This document shows, piece after piece, positions 1 to 10,969 of a stretch of DNA of 64,000 bases (its first letter is position 1; every line of letters begins with the position of its first letter). Under the pieces are notes generated by a model. The model searched no databases, was not told the origin of the DNA, and saw only the letters and a list, made by a program, of their open reading frames with translations. The position numbers and the translations under genes are program-made. The stretch is from assembly GCF_010015585.1 (NCBI RefSeq), contig NW_022985091.1, positions 76,138 through 140,137 of the forward strand. The letters run 5' to 3'. Source of the DNA: Eremomyces bilateralis CBS 781.70 (lineage: Eukaryota; Ascomycota; Dothideomycetes; Eremomycetales; Eremomycetaceae).

Positions 1-990
1 GGATTCGGCTCGGATAGGGAGAACTTCCCCAGGATTCCGGTTCGACCATATCGGCAGCTACCTCTTCTGGCGTGCGTAGTTCGAAGTCGATTGCCCCATC
101 TTCCGCTTCGTCTTCCGCAGGGATGGGTGAGATCCTTCTTTGCTTCTTTTCCTCCCGTTCACGACCATGCCCTGGCTCTCCGTTTATCTCATCCCCATGG
201 TCATGAAATCGGTTCCGCGAACTGCTTGCCGACCGGCTTCCAGAGCGGCTCGCCGGCAAGCGGAATCCCGCCTCCTCCAGCTCCCGGCTTTCAATCTGGG
301 CCAACTTATCCCGATGGATCCAGAAGTCGTGATCAAAGGCGGCTCCGAGCCCGCCAGGGATCGGGGCAGAGCTGGATTGCGATAAATTCGGCGACATGCC
401 TTTTGAGCTGCTCGATAGCTTTCGTTTCCCTCCATGATCGGCCGAGTGCGGAAGGTTTCGTGCCTCCGCCGAGGGAGCCTTATAAAGATCCCCAAAACCG
501 TCGGGGTCACTTCCCATGCTTGATTTGCTGTGTTTCTTGGAAACGGGGTTCGATCGAGGGGCGTGTTGAGCGAGGTGCTTTCCGTTTGTCGTACTTGTAG
601 AGAGATTTGATTCGAGGGTATCGGACCTGTTTGGCCTTTGTTCGTTGGTTCCGGTGTGTTGCATGAGAGGTTGACGCGGTGCACCATTCGCTATGGGTGT
701 TTCGGACGGGTTGGTATCACCCGAATCGATGTTCTACTTGTAGCGTTAGCAATGTCAAATGGGGCTGGCTATGTGACCTAGTGCGGCCCAAAATGCCAAA
801 TGTTTAGACGCGATGCAGTGCAGCAACAATTGCACCGTGACAGGATTGAGCGCTCTGGGTAGGAATTGCCCTGGTGAAGATAATATGTCCCACTGCTTAC
901 CTCACGTTCCACGGGAACAGCGTAATCCCAGGATGATTGACTCGAAATAGTAGTGTGAACAGGAATCGGTTGCGCAGAAACGGTCGTCAT
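1..990 (-). CDS. Serine-rich conserved fungal-type protein, 3' part cut by window edge
   Basis: I read two exons on the minus strand: 990-901 and 733 to beyond position 1, with a 167-bp intron (donor GTAAGC, branch TGCTAAC, acceptor TAG). Exon 1 is exactly 30 codons from an ATG, and the phase-0 join stays open to the window edge. The first 30 residues include WDYAVPVERE. A long Ser/Asn-rich, probably disordered stretch follows, then an ordered-looking motif DHDFWIHRDKLAQIESRELE near 340-270, then a charged region (ISPIPAEDEAEDGAIDFELR) near the edge. I cannot name a family. The W-x-x-RDK-x-A-x-IES motif has the look of a conserved fungal segment, but that is an impression. No function is proposed. 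The exon structure is well supported by splice signals and frame; the identity is not. Confidence 0.6.
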
Positions 991-2537
991 CGCGTGTTTC
1001 TCGCGAGCAAAAGACCCAGTACCGGAAGGTCTGATATGAATTAGAGAGGGAGCGCGTCCACTCTCATATTAATTCAGATCGGCGGCGCGGACGGGTCGAA
1101 AAGAAGGACCAGGACGGTTTGGTTCAGGGAATCTTCGCTCTTCAATGCCCTGATCCTGGAATAATTCTTATGACAACAGCATGGAGAGCGACTGGGTCCA
1201 GAAAGGGTAAAGTTGCTCGTGCTCAGGTCATAAGTGGTCGAAATGGATTGTGTAACGGCGAAGAAGGACAAAGGAAGTCAGGGACCAAAAAAGTGGTGGA
1301 GCGCGGTGTTTGGCGGTTGGAGGGTGAGACGACGAGGATGAAGAGGATTTTTGTGGTGGAAGACACGCTCACAATTGCATATGGTATAAACAGATGAAAG
1401 CCAGGAGGCAATGAGTGACAGTGGTCGGGGCAATGACAGCGATGTGAGGAGAAACGAACAATCACGGAGAGGAGACGATGAAGGAAGGATGAAGCACGAG
1501 GATGCTGAGACGGCTGTCAACTTGTCAAGTGAGGAGCAATGGTTGGGGCGAGTGATTGGCTAGATGGTCGGAGCCAGGGACACCCCCTTATTGCTTTTAG
1601 CTGCAATATTTGCTATCGCCAACCACGGCCAATGATCACCGTGCAGGAATCATCAGAAATGCATTGCTATGTACGTAGTACGACGGTATTGATTTAATGC
1701 TCGCGGGAACGGGTGGTTTGTTTGGATCCCACGCCTTACTTAATTACATTGGACGCGTCTGGCGTTTGTTGGAGAGCGGTTCTCTTACCATACCGGTCCC
1801 AAACAATTGCAACCCATCTAGAAACCAACCTGGAAATCGACTGCCCGACTGTCTAAATTGCAAAAGTCGACCAGCAGCCTCACGAGTCACGACTCTGGCA
1901 CACGCTCCCCACTCCCCAGGTGCTGAATTAAAGCTGAAATGAACCAGGAGGACAAGGATGGGCTAACGGTGGGCGATGGGGGCATCTGGCACGCACAAGC
2001 GTCTATTAGCCACATACCCTGACATCGCGCACCACCCACGCAAGGCACAACGGTCTGACAACAATCGGCTGGTGCGTCTTGTCACCCTTGTGCTGACGGC
2101 TGACGACGGTTGGGTTGGCTGTTTGTTGAGATGTTCGGAGGGACAAGAAATGGTATAAATTCAAATTGGAAAGATGAGCTGAACAAGTTGAATTTCTAGG
2201 AGACGCTCCCACGCTGTGGATGTAGACGTGAGACGCAGACGCAGACGCAGGTATCAAGGCACCAAGGCATCCTTCCAACCCCATGAGTGATCACGTGGAA
2301 AATGTCGCATTTCTGTTTCAGTTTTAAGGCCGTTAGGCTGTCAGGCATCACAACCCCATGGCCAAACCCTGTCGAAATTCTAGAACCCCACCATGGAAAT
2401 TCGCTGTGACATACGGAATATTCCTGTCTGATCCTGGCGATACGATTCCCTGATCAGAACAAGTGAACACTTCGACTGTATCCCACCTTCTGACGACCAG
2501 TTCCTCAATCGCCAGGGAGTCTTCCGTTCAAAGGAAA
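991..2537. other. Intergenic region between divergent genes
   Basis: This is the 5' flank of the serine-rich gene (leftward) and of rio1 (rightward), so it should carry both promoters. The open frames here are short, overlap in several frames and lack splice-compatible extensions or recognisable domains. The only structure I see is a 3x6 GACGCA microsatellite at 2232-2249. Confidence 0.5.
2232..2249 (+). repeat. GACGCA x3 microsatellite
   Basis: Three perfect tandem copies of GACGCA, about 290 bp upstream of the rio1 start codon. Probably neutral. Confidence 0.8.
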
Positions 2538-4145
2538 ATGGCCGACCCATCTCCCGCCGCGGCGCTCCAGCCCCCCCACCAGTATGCGCCGAACGAAGGC
2601 TATCAGGATCTGGACGCCCGCGCCGACACCATACAAGACCGTCTCCTAGATCCATCGGTGGACGAGGAAGAGGAAGATTACGACTACGACTCGGAGCCAG
2701 AAATCACCGCTGAAGACCTATCCTCCACCGACCCCGCCGACTTCACCAAGGCGTATAACCGCCCCTCCGCCAACCCCCAGCGACCCACCGCCAACCTCAA
2801 CGACCACATCTCCTCGCTCTCCCACCTCTCCCCGAAACTCAACGTCAACCACCTCTACAACAACCTCCGTGCTGCCCACACGGGCGCCGACCGCGCCGAC
2901 CGCGCCACCGTCGAACAGGCCCTGGACCCGCGCACCCGTATGATCCTGCTCCAGCTGATTAACCGCGGCATCGTCTCGGAGATCAATGGCTGCGTGAGCA
3001 CGGGGAAGGAAGCGAACGTCTACCATGCCGTGCTGTACCCCAGCGGGAGCGACGGCGCCTCCGAACCGCAGCCGATCCACCGCGCGATCAAGGTGTACAA
3101 GACAGCGATCCTCGTGTTCAAGGACCGGGAGCGGTACGTGACGGGGGATTTCCGGCTGCAGAAATCGCATCCGAAGAAAAACCACCGGGCTATGGTGCGC
3201 TTGTGGGCGGAGAAGGAGCTGCGGAATCTGAAGCGGTTGATTGCCGGGGGGGTGCCGGCGCCGGATCCGATCATGCTGAAGAGCCACGTGCTGGTGATGA
3301 GCTTCGTGGGGAACTCGCGAGGATGGCCGGCGCCGCGCTTAAAAGACGTCGATTGGGCGAGCGAGGGGATCGAGGACATCGGGACGACGTTGCGGCGGCT
3401 GTACATGGACCTGTTCAGCTACGTGCGCATCCTCTGGGGGTCGTGCAAGCTGGTGCACGCGGATCTCAGCGAGTACAATCTGCTGTACTTCGACGGGAAG
3501 CTGTGGGTCATCGACGTGAGTCAGAGCGTCGAGATGAACCACCCCAAGTCCCTGGAGTTCCTGCGCATGGATCTGAAGAACGTGACGAGCTACTTCCAGC
3601 GGAACGGCGTCGACACGCTCTCGGAAAAGCGGGTGTTCGAATGGGTGACGAAGCCGGGCGGCACCACGAAGATGGACGCGATGAAGGACGAGCTCGAAGC
3701 GCAGTTCGCCGTGCGGGATGCGCTGCGGGAAAAGGGCGAGGACGACGAAGACGACGAGGTGTGGCGGCAGCAGTTCATCCCGCAGAATTTGGAGCAGGTG
3801 TTCGATGTCGAGCGCGATGCCGAGAAGGTCGGACACGGGGAAGGAAGCGATCTGGTCTACCGGAATCTCCTGGCCGATGATGCGGAGGGGGGGGTGCCGT
3901 TGCCGCGAGGCAATGGCGAGAAAGGTCCCTCGGAGGGAGAGGAAGACAGTGACGAGGAAGGGAGCGAAAGGAGTTGGTTCGAAGACGAAGAGAAACAGCC
4001 ACGAGGCAAGCGGTTTGTCGATAAGGATGAGAAGCGCGCCCATAAACACCAGGTGAAGGAGGAAAAGCGGGAGAAGCGGAAGACCAAGATACCGAAGGAC
4101 GTTAAGAAACGCATTGTAAATCGGTCTTCGAAGGGAAAGAAATAG
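2538..4145 (+). CDS. rio1: RIO1 atypical serine/threonine kinase (40S ribosome maturation)
   Basis: Single exon, 535 aa. The frame is open from 2463, but the first ATG with a good context (AAAATGG) is at 2538 and begins MADPSP, so I place the start there. The RIO1 signature STGKEANVYHA is at about residues 154-164 (nucleotide loop), the catalytic loop VHADLSEYN at about 306-314 and the metal-binding IDVSQSVEMNHP shortly after. The N-terminus has an acidic DEEEEDYDYDSEPE block. The C-terminus is acidic, then strongly basic (KEEKREKRKTKIPKD..KKRIVNRSSKGKK), typical of Rio1. In yeast, Rio1 acts in the last cytoplasmic steps of 40S maturation. The coding region is noticeably GC-rich, which explains the long open frames on the opposite strand. 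Convergent with atg17, 163 bp apart. Confidence 0.95.
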   Translation: MADPSPAAALQPPHQYAPNEGYQDLDARADTIQDRLLDPSVDEEEEDYDYDSEPEITAEDLSSTDPADFTKAYNRPSANPQRPTANLNDHISSLSHLSPKLNVNHLYNNLRAAHTGADRADRATVEQALDPRTRMILLQLINRGIVSEINGCVSTGKEANVYHAVLYPSGSDGASEPQPIHRAIKVYKTAILVFKDRERYVTGDFRLQKSHPKKNHRAMVRLWAEKELRNLKRLIAGGVPAPDPIMLKSHVLVMSFVGNSRGWPAPRLKDVDWASEGIEDIGTTLRRLYMDLFSYVRILWGSCKLVHADLSEYNLLYFDGKLWVIDVSQSVEMNHPKSLEFLRMDLKNVTSYFQRNGVDTLSEKRVFEWVTKPGGTTKMDAMKDELEAQFAVRDALREKGEDDEDDEVWRQQFIPQNLEQVFDVERDAEKVGHGEGSDLVYRNLLADDAEGGVPLPRGNGEKGPSEGEEDSDEEGSERSWFEDEEKQPRGKRFVDKDEKRAHKHQVKEEKREKRKTKIPKDVKKRIVNRSSKGKK

Positions 4146-4308
4146 TACAAGTATACCCTCGACACTATACACATAGAACTAATGTCCATTTCCTGTGATG
4201 GTCCATTTGTCATGCGCCTCGTCCAAATAATCTATCTACCGAAGTAAAGTGATGTGAGATTCCACCAGCGCAAAGTCCAGCCATAGTTGGAAGTTCTGTC
4301 AATATGAT

Positions 4309-5931
4309 CTAGTCCGCCTGCTCCGCTCTTCTCCTAACTCTCCGATCCGCATCCTCCAACGTCCGCTCGCTGAGATTCGGCATGTCGGCCACCGAACCCT
4401 CAACCTGCCTGACCTCCCACCGGCTCGGCGGATCCATCAACCCCGCCCATATATCCCCCGGCAGGAACTCTCCCACTTCCGCCCGGAATTCCTCCCGCGC
4501 CTTCGCATCCTGACCGACGAGTTTCTCAACCTTCGACAGCGCAGACGACAGCACCTTGTCGATGTGCGCGCGCACGCGCTCCCGTCGCACCGTCTCCATG
4601 ATCATGTTGTCGTACGCCTCCTCGAACCCCTGGTAGATCTGCACCAGGCCGTCGAGCTCCTCGAGCTGCGTGGCGAGCGTCTCTTTCTCGGCGTCCCAGG
4701 CGGAGAGGAACACCGCAGTACCAGACACGTGGGTGTGGACGGAGTCGGAGAGCGTGCGGAGGCGGTCGAGCGCGCTGTGCAGCATCTCGGACGCGGTGCG
4801 CATGTCGGTGAGGTGCGAATCGACTTGGGTGGAGAGGTTCTGCATAGTGGCGACGCGTTCGCGCATCTCCGTGACCACGCCGTCCACCTCGTGCGAATCC
4901 TTCTCCACCAGCGATAGGATGTGGTTGCGTTCCGACTCCGAGAGGGACTGCTCCGCCTTGGTGGACTCTGGTGATCCTAGTTCCAACCCGAGACCGGCGG
5001 GAAGATCGGCGTGGGATTCGTCTTGAGACGATTGCACCATCCGTTCGACCGCTTCCGCACCGCCCGAGGTATGGCGAAGAGCACTCAAACACAGGTCGTA
5101 GTGGTTGACCAGGCTGGAGAGGCAGGTGGCCGTCTCGGTTGCGTGATGTTCTAGCTCCCGATAGATCCGGGGGACGGGAGAGGCCGCATGCGAGCTTCCT
5201 GATGAGCCCACATCGCCTTCGTTATGTCGAGAGGCATGCCTGCCCATCGTCTGCTCTGCACCATCTAGCGTTCGACGGACTTGGCTGAGGTCGGACTCGA
5301 AGTCTTCGAGGGTTGTCAGGAGCTTCTCATGAGCATCGTTGAACCGGTCGATGGACCGTCGGACATTTTCGTTCAGACCGTTTACTCCAGCCTCATCGAC
5401 AAAATCGAACAAGTATCTCGGCGGATCGTTTGCAGGTCGAAATGCCGGGTCAACGAGGATGTTGCGGAGATGGTCGAGGTTTAAGCGGAGCTGAGAAGAG
5501 GCATCGTCGAGGGCATGGACGCTGGACTATATAGGGTGTCAGCATTGATAGTCTAGAGGTCTTGGGTCGGCGAAAGTGAAGTCGCTTTAACATCCGACAA
5601 ATAACACCGATGATAGCCTTACATTGAACTCGTCCTGGACATCTCCGCGCACCTGCTCTATTCCCTGGTGAACCGCCTTTAAAGAGTTCAGATGGTCCTC
5701 AAGCGATCTCTTCACAAATGCACTTTTCGCACTCAAGACCGCATTTTCTTTCAAAGCTTCCCTTGCAGACCCCACCAGTTCGGTCGCCCGATAGACCAGG
5801 TTCGTCGAGGTCAGCGATCGTTTGGCGGCGACATAATGGGTGACGAGTCTCTCCAGACTCGGTTGCTGCTTGCCCCAAACACTCCCCGCTCCCGAGGACG
5901 CGGGGGATAGACCAGCAGCAGGAGAAACCAT
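4309..5931 (-). CDS. atg17: Autophagy scaffold protein Atg17
   Basis: Two exons, 5931-5623 and 5526-4309, with a 96-bp intron (donor GTAAGG after GACGAGTTCAAT, acceptor TATATAG), giving 508 aa. The splice joins QDEFN to SSVHALDDASSQLRL, reproducing the Atg17 block in which LDDA follows the QDEF motif. The N-terminal LERLVTHYVAAKRSL and the later FDFVDEAGVNGL are also characteristic of fungal Atg17. The protein is almost entirely helical and coiled-coil, as expected for the crescent-shaped scaffold of the Atg1 kinase complex that starts autophagosome formation at the vacuole. The frame continues 5' to 6012, but the ATG at 5931 (MVSPAAG) sits at the usual distance from the first conserved helix. 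Confidence 0.92.
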
Positions 5932-6805
5932 GATGAACGGGTGAAGATGCTCGTGGACGGTTACAGCCTTTCTCGGCGGCTGTCCAAGGTCTGAGAGAGG
6001 TCTCAAGGTCAAGGCAACCAGTTATCGATTAGAATCCAGATACCTGCAACATCCACAGTATAGAGACCGTGTCGCCTAAACGCCATAATGTGCCAAAAAT
6101 GATGATGGAATAGAACGGCCCTGTTTTCCAATCCAGGTTGGAAGGTTGGATGGTCAGTTCGTCACAACCATTCGCGGCAGCAGGTGAGGCGTGAGCAGGT
6201 CACAGGTGATGTCGAATCGGAGCTGGCGTCGGAGATAAGGTGGGTGGCTTGGCGTGCAGGGGTTGGATCGGATCATGTGACAGCGCTATTCGTTATCTCG
6301 GTGCCCTATTGCCATCGTCGCTCGGCGCTCAGCGCTCACATATCAACTTCAACGATACCACTGTATCGGTATGTCCAATCCATTGTCATCTTAAGTACAC
6401 ATTAAATCCCATTTTCCGCATCTCATCGCTTAGTCGTCGCGCGTATTATAGATATAAGGATATGTTTGAATGTATGATACGAACAGGCTTTTCATTATCG
6501 CGGTTTCCTCCATCTCGTCCGTTGACATGCCCTGTTAGATCACCTTTGCTTTGGATTACCCCTGCTATAGATCACCCTTTGTTAGGCTTTTATGCGTCAT
6601 CATTTATCTTCTGCTTGTATGCTTTCTGTCGAACATCATGCTATTTCCTTTCCCTCTTCCTCCGTCATCCAGTCCCTCCCTCTCAGCACCCTAGGAAGCA
6701 CAAATGACGAAACGTTGTCCATCATGGCCATGTAGGCTAACACTCTAGCATGCTTGATACTCGATAGGACTCAGATTACCAGGCTCTGGAACCGTTTAGT
6801 ATGAT
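5932..6805. other. Intergenic, atg17 promoter side
   Basis: Contains the 5' flank of atg17 and the 3' flank of the next minus-strand gene. T/C-rich around 6300-6700. Small plus-strand open frames here have no domain or splice support. Confidence 0.5.
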
Positions 6806-8011
6806 TTATAGCCCTGACAGTAGCTCGGAGTCGCTCTTCGGTTCGGGAATCTTTGCTCGATGCTGCTTGCTCTTCGAAATCCCGTTTGTTCGTGTCTTGC
6901 CTAGTGTTTTTGATTGCGATGTACTCCTTTCCTTCCTCCATCCAAGGCAGACGGATGTTTTGGATGCCTTCCCTTGCTTCGCAAGGTTTTGTTCGTTGCG
7001 TAGGTGCGCTTCCTCCACCAATCTCTGCAGCCTGGCCAGGTCCGGTGTCCCATCCTCCATGTTGATATCTTCATCTTCCGTAGCGAGGTTATTGCCATTC
7101 CGCAATACGGCCACCCTCTTCGAGGGCAACGAGGAGAATAGGTGATGAAATGATAGCAGCATCTTAGGACTCAAGGTGATCTTCCTCAATTCTCGAATGA
7201 GCTCGTCCCCGGCGTGCTTTATCATCACCTCACGAACCATAGTCGAACTGATCGTGCCGAGCTTATACGCGGGTCGCACGTAATATATGACACCCCGGCC
7301 TTGCTTGATCGGATGACACACCTTGACGGCCCTCCGCAGATGACTGATATCGCCGATACTGTCCTGGAGTTCGCGCACCATCCGAGGGAGATCCCCCAGA
7401 CTGGTGTCCTTCCAAGTTAACGCCTCCCACTCGCCATATCCTGCGATCTTTCGCAATCCAACTGGAAGAACAAAGTTCGACTCCCTCGCGACGTTGCTCA
7501 CCAGCGTGTCATGGTACAACTTCAAACCCCGCGCTTCTCCGTATTCCAAACAGTCCGGTCCTCGGATGCTCAGCCACCGGTACGCAAACCCATCAGCGGA
7601 CAGACCATTCGCGAGATCTCGATACCATACCGGGGACGAGTTCGAGCCGACCACGAAGGCCCACGGTGGGAATTCAGGGTGTGCGCGCCACAATAGTACC
7701 CGGTCCGCCTCTGCGATGACGCCCGTCTGGCGGTAATGCGCCAGCTTCCGAGCGACCTCATGATCCGGGCGCAGTTCGATGAATGCCCCGACGACGTTGA
7801 AGCAGGCTTTACCCACCTCGAAGCAGCGATTGAGTAGCTCGAGATGGCCGAGATGAGGGGGGTTGAACGAGCCGGGAAAACGCAGGATGCAATTGAAGCG
7901 ACCTCGTTCCAATGCGGGGATTGCATCATGCTGGAAGTCCATGAGGGTGCCATAACTTGCATTGTCGACGTAGTCTCGGAGAGTCCGTGGATTTTCATCT
8001 ATGATTGCCAT
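6806..8011 (-). CDS. HxGH nucleotidylyltransferase-like protein (NMN adenylyltransferase fold)
   Basis: Single exon, 401 aa from the ATG at 8011 (MAIIDENPRT). The frame is open upstream to 8269, but that stretch has no family features. The nucleotidylyltransferase T/HxGH motif is clear: GSFNPPHLGH at about residues 47-56. The second signature ISSTMVRE is at about 254-261. Both motifs bind the triphosphate of the nucleotide in the NMNAT/pantetheine-phosphate adenylyltransferase superfamily. Between them are GSNSSPVWYRDLA and a long fungal-type insertion. The C-terminus (after about 300) is low-complexity, basic and Ser-rich. It is too divergent for me to call it the housekeeping NMN adenylyltransferase. 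The fold is secure, the substrate is not. Confidence 0.8.
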   Translation of the reverse strand: MAIIDENPRTLRDYVDNASYGTLMDFQHDAIPALERGRFNCILRFPGSFNPPHLGHLELLNRCFEVGKACFNVVGAFIELRPDHEVARKLAHYRQTGVIAEADRVLLWRAHPEFPPWAFVVGSNSSPVWYRDLANGLSADGFAYRWLSIRGPDCLEYGEARGLKLYHDTLVSNVARESNFVLPVGLRKIAGYGEWEALTWKDTSLGDLPRMVRELQDSIGDISHLRRAVKVCHPIKQGRGVIYYVRPAYKLGTISSTMVREVMIKHAGDELIRELRKITLSPKMLLSFHHLFSSLPSKRVAVLRNGNNLATEDEDINMEDGTPDLARLQRLVEEAHLRNEQNLAKQGKASKTSVCLGWRKERSTSQSKTLGKTRTNGISKSKQHRAKIPEPKSDSELLSGL

Positions 8012-9670
8012 GGCTTGTGATGTAAGTAAGCGAGCTCCGAATTCTAGGATCATACTCACTGAGAATTGGGATTTAAAATAGGACCGCCATGCGCCGACCC
8101 CACAGCTCTGTGATCGTTGCGGTGATAGCTGGTGTAACACAACCGAAAAGTTGCAACGACTTAGCGAGCGAAGTGATGACAGCGCGGACTCGGTGAAACA
8201 TCGTCTCGGAGAAGATCCACTGACGTTGAGATATTCGAGTGAATTGCTGAAACTGCTTTCAGGCCACAATGGCCACGGTGTGTCGGCTCACCATGTCGAT
8301 ACCTATTACGTACCTCGACCAGGCAGAACACACAACTCGAGAGAATACAGCAGCGATGTGAATAGACAATAGGGAAACCATCCCTCAGGCATATCAAGCC
8401 GTGCCCAGCAGACCTGAACGATGTGGAGCTGGCGGATCATGCCGAAGCAACTGATGCTGAATTTGGGCAAGAATAGTCAGGATGCGCCGCGAATCTGACG
8501 GCCCACTAACTTCATCACGTTTTGATGAGTCCCCATTGCACGTGGACTCCTGTCACCGTTTGTCAAGTCTGGAAGTGACAAAGGATGCAAAGATGCAAAG
8601 GGATGCCTTACAAAAGAATAGTGTTTCACCATGTTCATTGAAGTCTGAAGGGGTTGGTTGGACTACCCGGTTTAGACGTCGTCGTCGCACTCGACTCGAC
8701 AGTCAGCTAGACATTACAAGTCGTTCACATCATCATGATAAGCTCGTAGGGAGAAGGTCTTGCCGCAGATGTTCAATTGTCACTATCTGATGTTACCGTC
8801 GAACCATGACACGAGAGCTATGAAAACCCAAGGGAGTCATTGTCGTTGTTCACTAGAAGGAGAAAGCCGTCGTCACCTGGACCAACATGCATCTGCCCCG
8901 AGAATGCCCACCGGCGTGTGGGCCACCCTCCATTCCTCGCACCATGTCCACGTTCACACTCGCAATTCGATTAAAGGGAAAAGTTGAGATTTCGAAGCTA
9001 AACAAATACATCTCCGCGTAGGAGGTATGGTGAGGGAACCCGGAGGCGGTGAGGCGGTGAGACCAGGAAGTCGCACTTAAGCGCTCCATACAGTCTCGTG
9101 CCTGGTGCCCAAGGTTCCCCGCGTATGATGGGATATAATCTCGACTTCGAATCGACCGAATCGATGGAAGTCGATGTTGTGTAACAAAGGGAAAGGGGTA
9201 AACCACGGAACCCCAGCAGTGAACACCAGATCTGCTCGTTCCTTGAGTGTCAGCACTTGACGTTCGGAAGCAGGAGTGACGAGTTTTCGTCTGATGTCGT
9301 GTCGTGAAAGGAGCGTGGTCCAAAGGAGGGTAAAAATTCCGTCAAGGAAGTAGGGGCCTAGAATAGGTCCGTAGAATAGGTCCGTGGAAAACGGATAGCG
9401 CGGGATAGAAGCCGCATGCAAAGGTATCCAGCACGTGGAAGTTTGCCTGGAATAGTGGCTATGGCTCGATACCAATAGGTAGGGATCGATATCGAGTAAA
9501 AGCTTCCGAGCATCCAGAACTCGTGCCGATCACGCTCGGCCCGTCGTGCTTGGCAAGCCCCAGTGCATCGGATTCCATTCCGTTAATCAAATAACGCCTT
9601 GCCTGGGGAAATCGCAATTCCGTCGAAAGAAAACTCCGTGCCAAATTGAGTGGTGGGGGATGAGGGTATA
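8012..9670. other. Intergenic region, 1.7 kb
   Basis: 5' flank of the HxGH gene and 3' flank of stb3. Two overlapping minus-strand open frames of 130-156 codons (8853-9475) show no motif, no sensible splice partner and random-looking composition. I see no RNA gene. Confidence 0.45.
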
Positions 9671-10969
9671 TTACATACTCCCAAGAGAGAGGAGCGCCTC
9701 AATTGCGGCGCGCTCTTGAGAGTTGGAGACCGTCGCATTCGTCGCCGGGGGAGGGTTCGGGCTCGCGCTGTGTGCGGCGGTGGCCTTATTTCCGGGATGG
9801 GAACCCGACGGTACACGAGATGCGTGACGAGAAGAATGAAAGAGGTGAACGCGGCCGGACGACGCCTTGGAGATGCAGGATGGGCGGCGAGTGCCAGGGT
9901 AGCCGACGCTTGGTTTGACACGGGCGGTGCAGGATCGCGAGAGCTGGTTGTAGTTGCGATAGCCACTCGTGCTCATGTTGGAGCGCTCATAGAGGGCTTC
10001 CGCTCCGATGCCGGCCCAGTCTTCCTCGTCCGTTTCTTCGCCCAGATCATCATCCATGATCGGCAGATCGTCGTCCGGCTCCACAGACGAACCATCATGA
10101 ACCGAGCCGTCCAGCGACATCTTATCGGCTTCGTGCTCGGCCATATGCATGTCCAACATTTCCTCCTCATGGTACGAAAGAACGCTGTCGTCCGCTCCCC
10201 AGCTGCCGACGCCTCGACCGTTGAATCCCCAACGCGCCTTTGGGATTTGCAATCCGCCAGCATTGGACATGGCATAGGACCCGGACGTACTCGCGGGAGG
10301 CGAAGCACCCAAGGCTCCATCGAAACCGCTCAAATGGTGTGAGCCGTGATGGTCGAGATCGCGACGCTCCTTCGGCGGTTGGTCACGGTAGCGCGCATCC
10401 CAACGACCCCACCCGACCTTCTCGAAGACGACTTCGCCATGATGTCCGCCACCGGCGCGACCTTCGAGTGCCGCGACGACGATGCGACGGGCTTTTGGAG
10501 GGGCGATGCGCGAAAAGCCGGGGACGGTCTGAGTCAGATGACTCAGCACATGTCGGATAGCGACCGGACCGTTGTTGAGAAGGATGTCCGGGAGATGATG
10601 GGTCGCCAGCATCGACGGAGAGATGGCTCCTGCGGCCTCGAGGCCGGACAGCGCGGCGCTCGACAGAGCCTGAGGGGGCTCGGCAGGAGTCTCGGAGGCG
10701 TTCCCGGAGTCCGAATCCAACCGGATCGCAGGAGGGTGGTCGGAGCCTGGGGGAGGGTTGGTACGACCTTTGTGAGGAGGGAGAGTAGGAGAAATGGAAT
10801 TGGGAGGAGTCGGGAGCATTCCGGTATGATACTTGACTCCCGCGGTCGGGTTGCCATCGGTCGCATCGAGCTTGCCGTAGTTGCGCATAGTGAGGTCACT
10901 AGCGGCGGCAGCTTTGGCAGCAAAGGCCATGGAAATGTTCGACATGGGTTTGACTGGAACACTGGCCAT
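9671..10969 (-). CDS. stb3: Sin3-binding protein Stb3 (ribosome-biogenesis promoter regulator)
   Basis: Single exon, 432 aa, ATG at 10969. The Stb3 domain spans about residues 125-192: LPDILLNNGPVAIRHVLSHL, then VPGFSRIAPPKARRIVVAALEG, and finally VFEKVGWGRWDAR. In yeast Stb3 binds the ribosomal RNA processing element (AAAAWTTTT core) and recruits the Sin3/Rpd3 deacetylase downstream of TOR. The rest is low complexity: a Pro/Ser-rich N-terminus, an acidic middle (DDDLPIMDDDLGEETDEEDW) and a basic/Ser-rich C-terminus ending in SQERAAIEALLSLGSM, a short helix that looks conserved. About 3 kb of gene-free DNA lies upstream. Confidence 0.9.
   Translation of the reverse strand: MASVPVKPMSNISMAFAAKAAAASDLTMRNYGKLDATDGNPTAGVKYHTGMLPTPPNSISPTLPPHKGRTNPPPGSDHPPAIRLDSDSGNASETPAEPPQALSSAALSGLEAAGAISPSMLATHHLPDILLNNGPVAIRHVLSHLTQTVPGFSRIAPPKARRIVVAALEGRAGGGHHGEVVFEKVGWGRWDARYRDQPPKERRDLDHHGSHHLSGFDGALGASPPASTSGSYAMSNAGGLQIPKARWGFNGRGVGSWGADDSVLSYHEEEMLDMHMAEHEADKMSLDGSVHDGSSVEPDDDLPIMDDDLGEETDEEDWAGIGAEALYERSNMSTSGYRNYNQLSRSCTARVKPSVGYPGTRRPSCISKASSGRVHLFHSSRHASRVPSGSHPGNKATAAHSASPNPPPATNATVSNSQERAAIEALLSLGSM

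Noticed and set aside
3339-4172. 277-codon minus-strand open frame opposite rio1
   Set aside because: It lies wholly antisense to the well-supported RIO1 gene. GC-rich coding DNA with few stop-complement codons commonly produces such frames, and the translation has no motif.
8853-9475. Overlapping minus-strand frames of 130-156 codons
   Set aside because: No ATG-splice model, motif or codon pattern supports coding.
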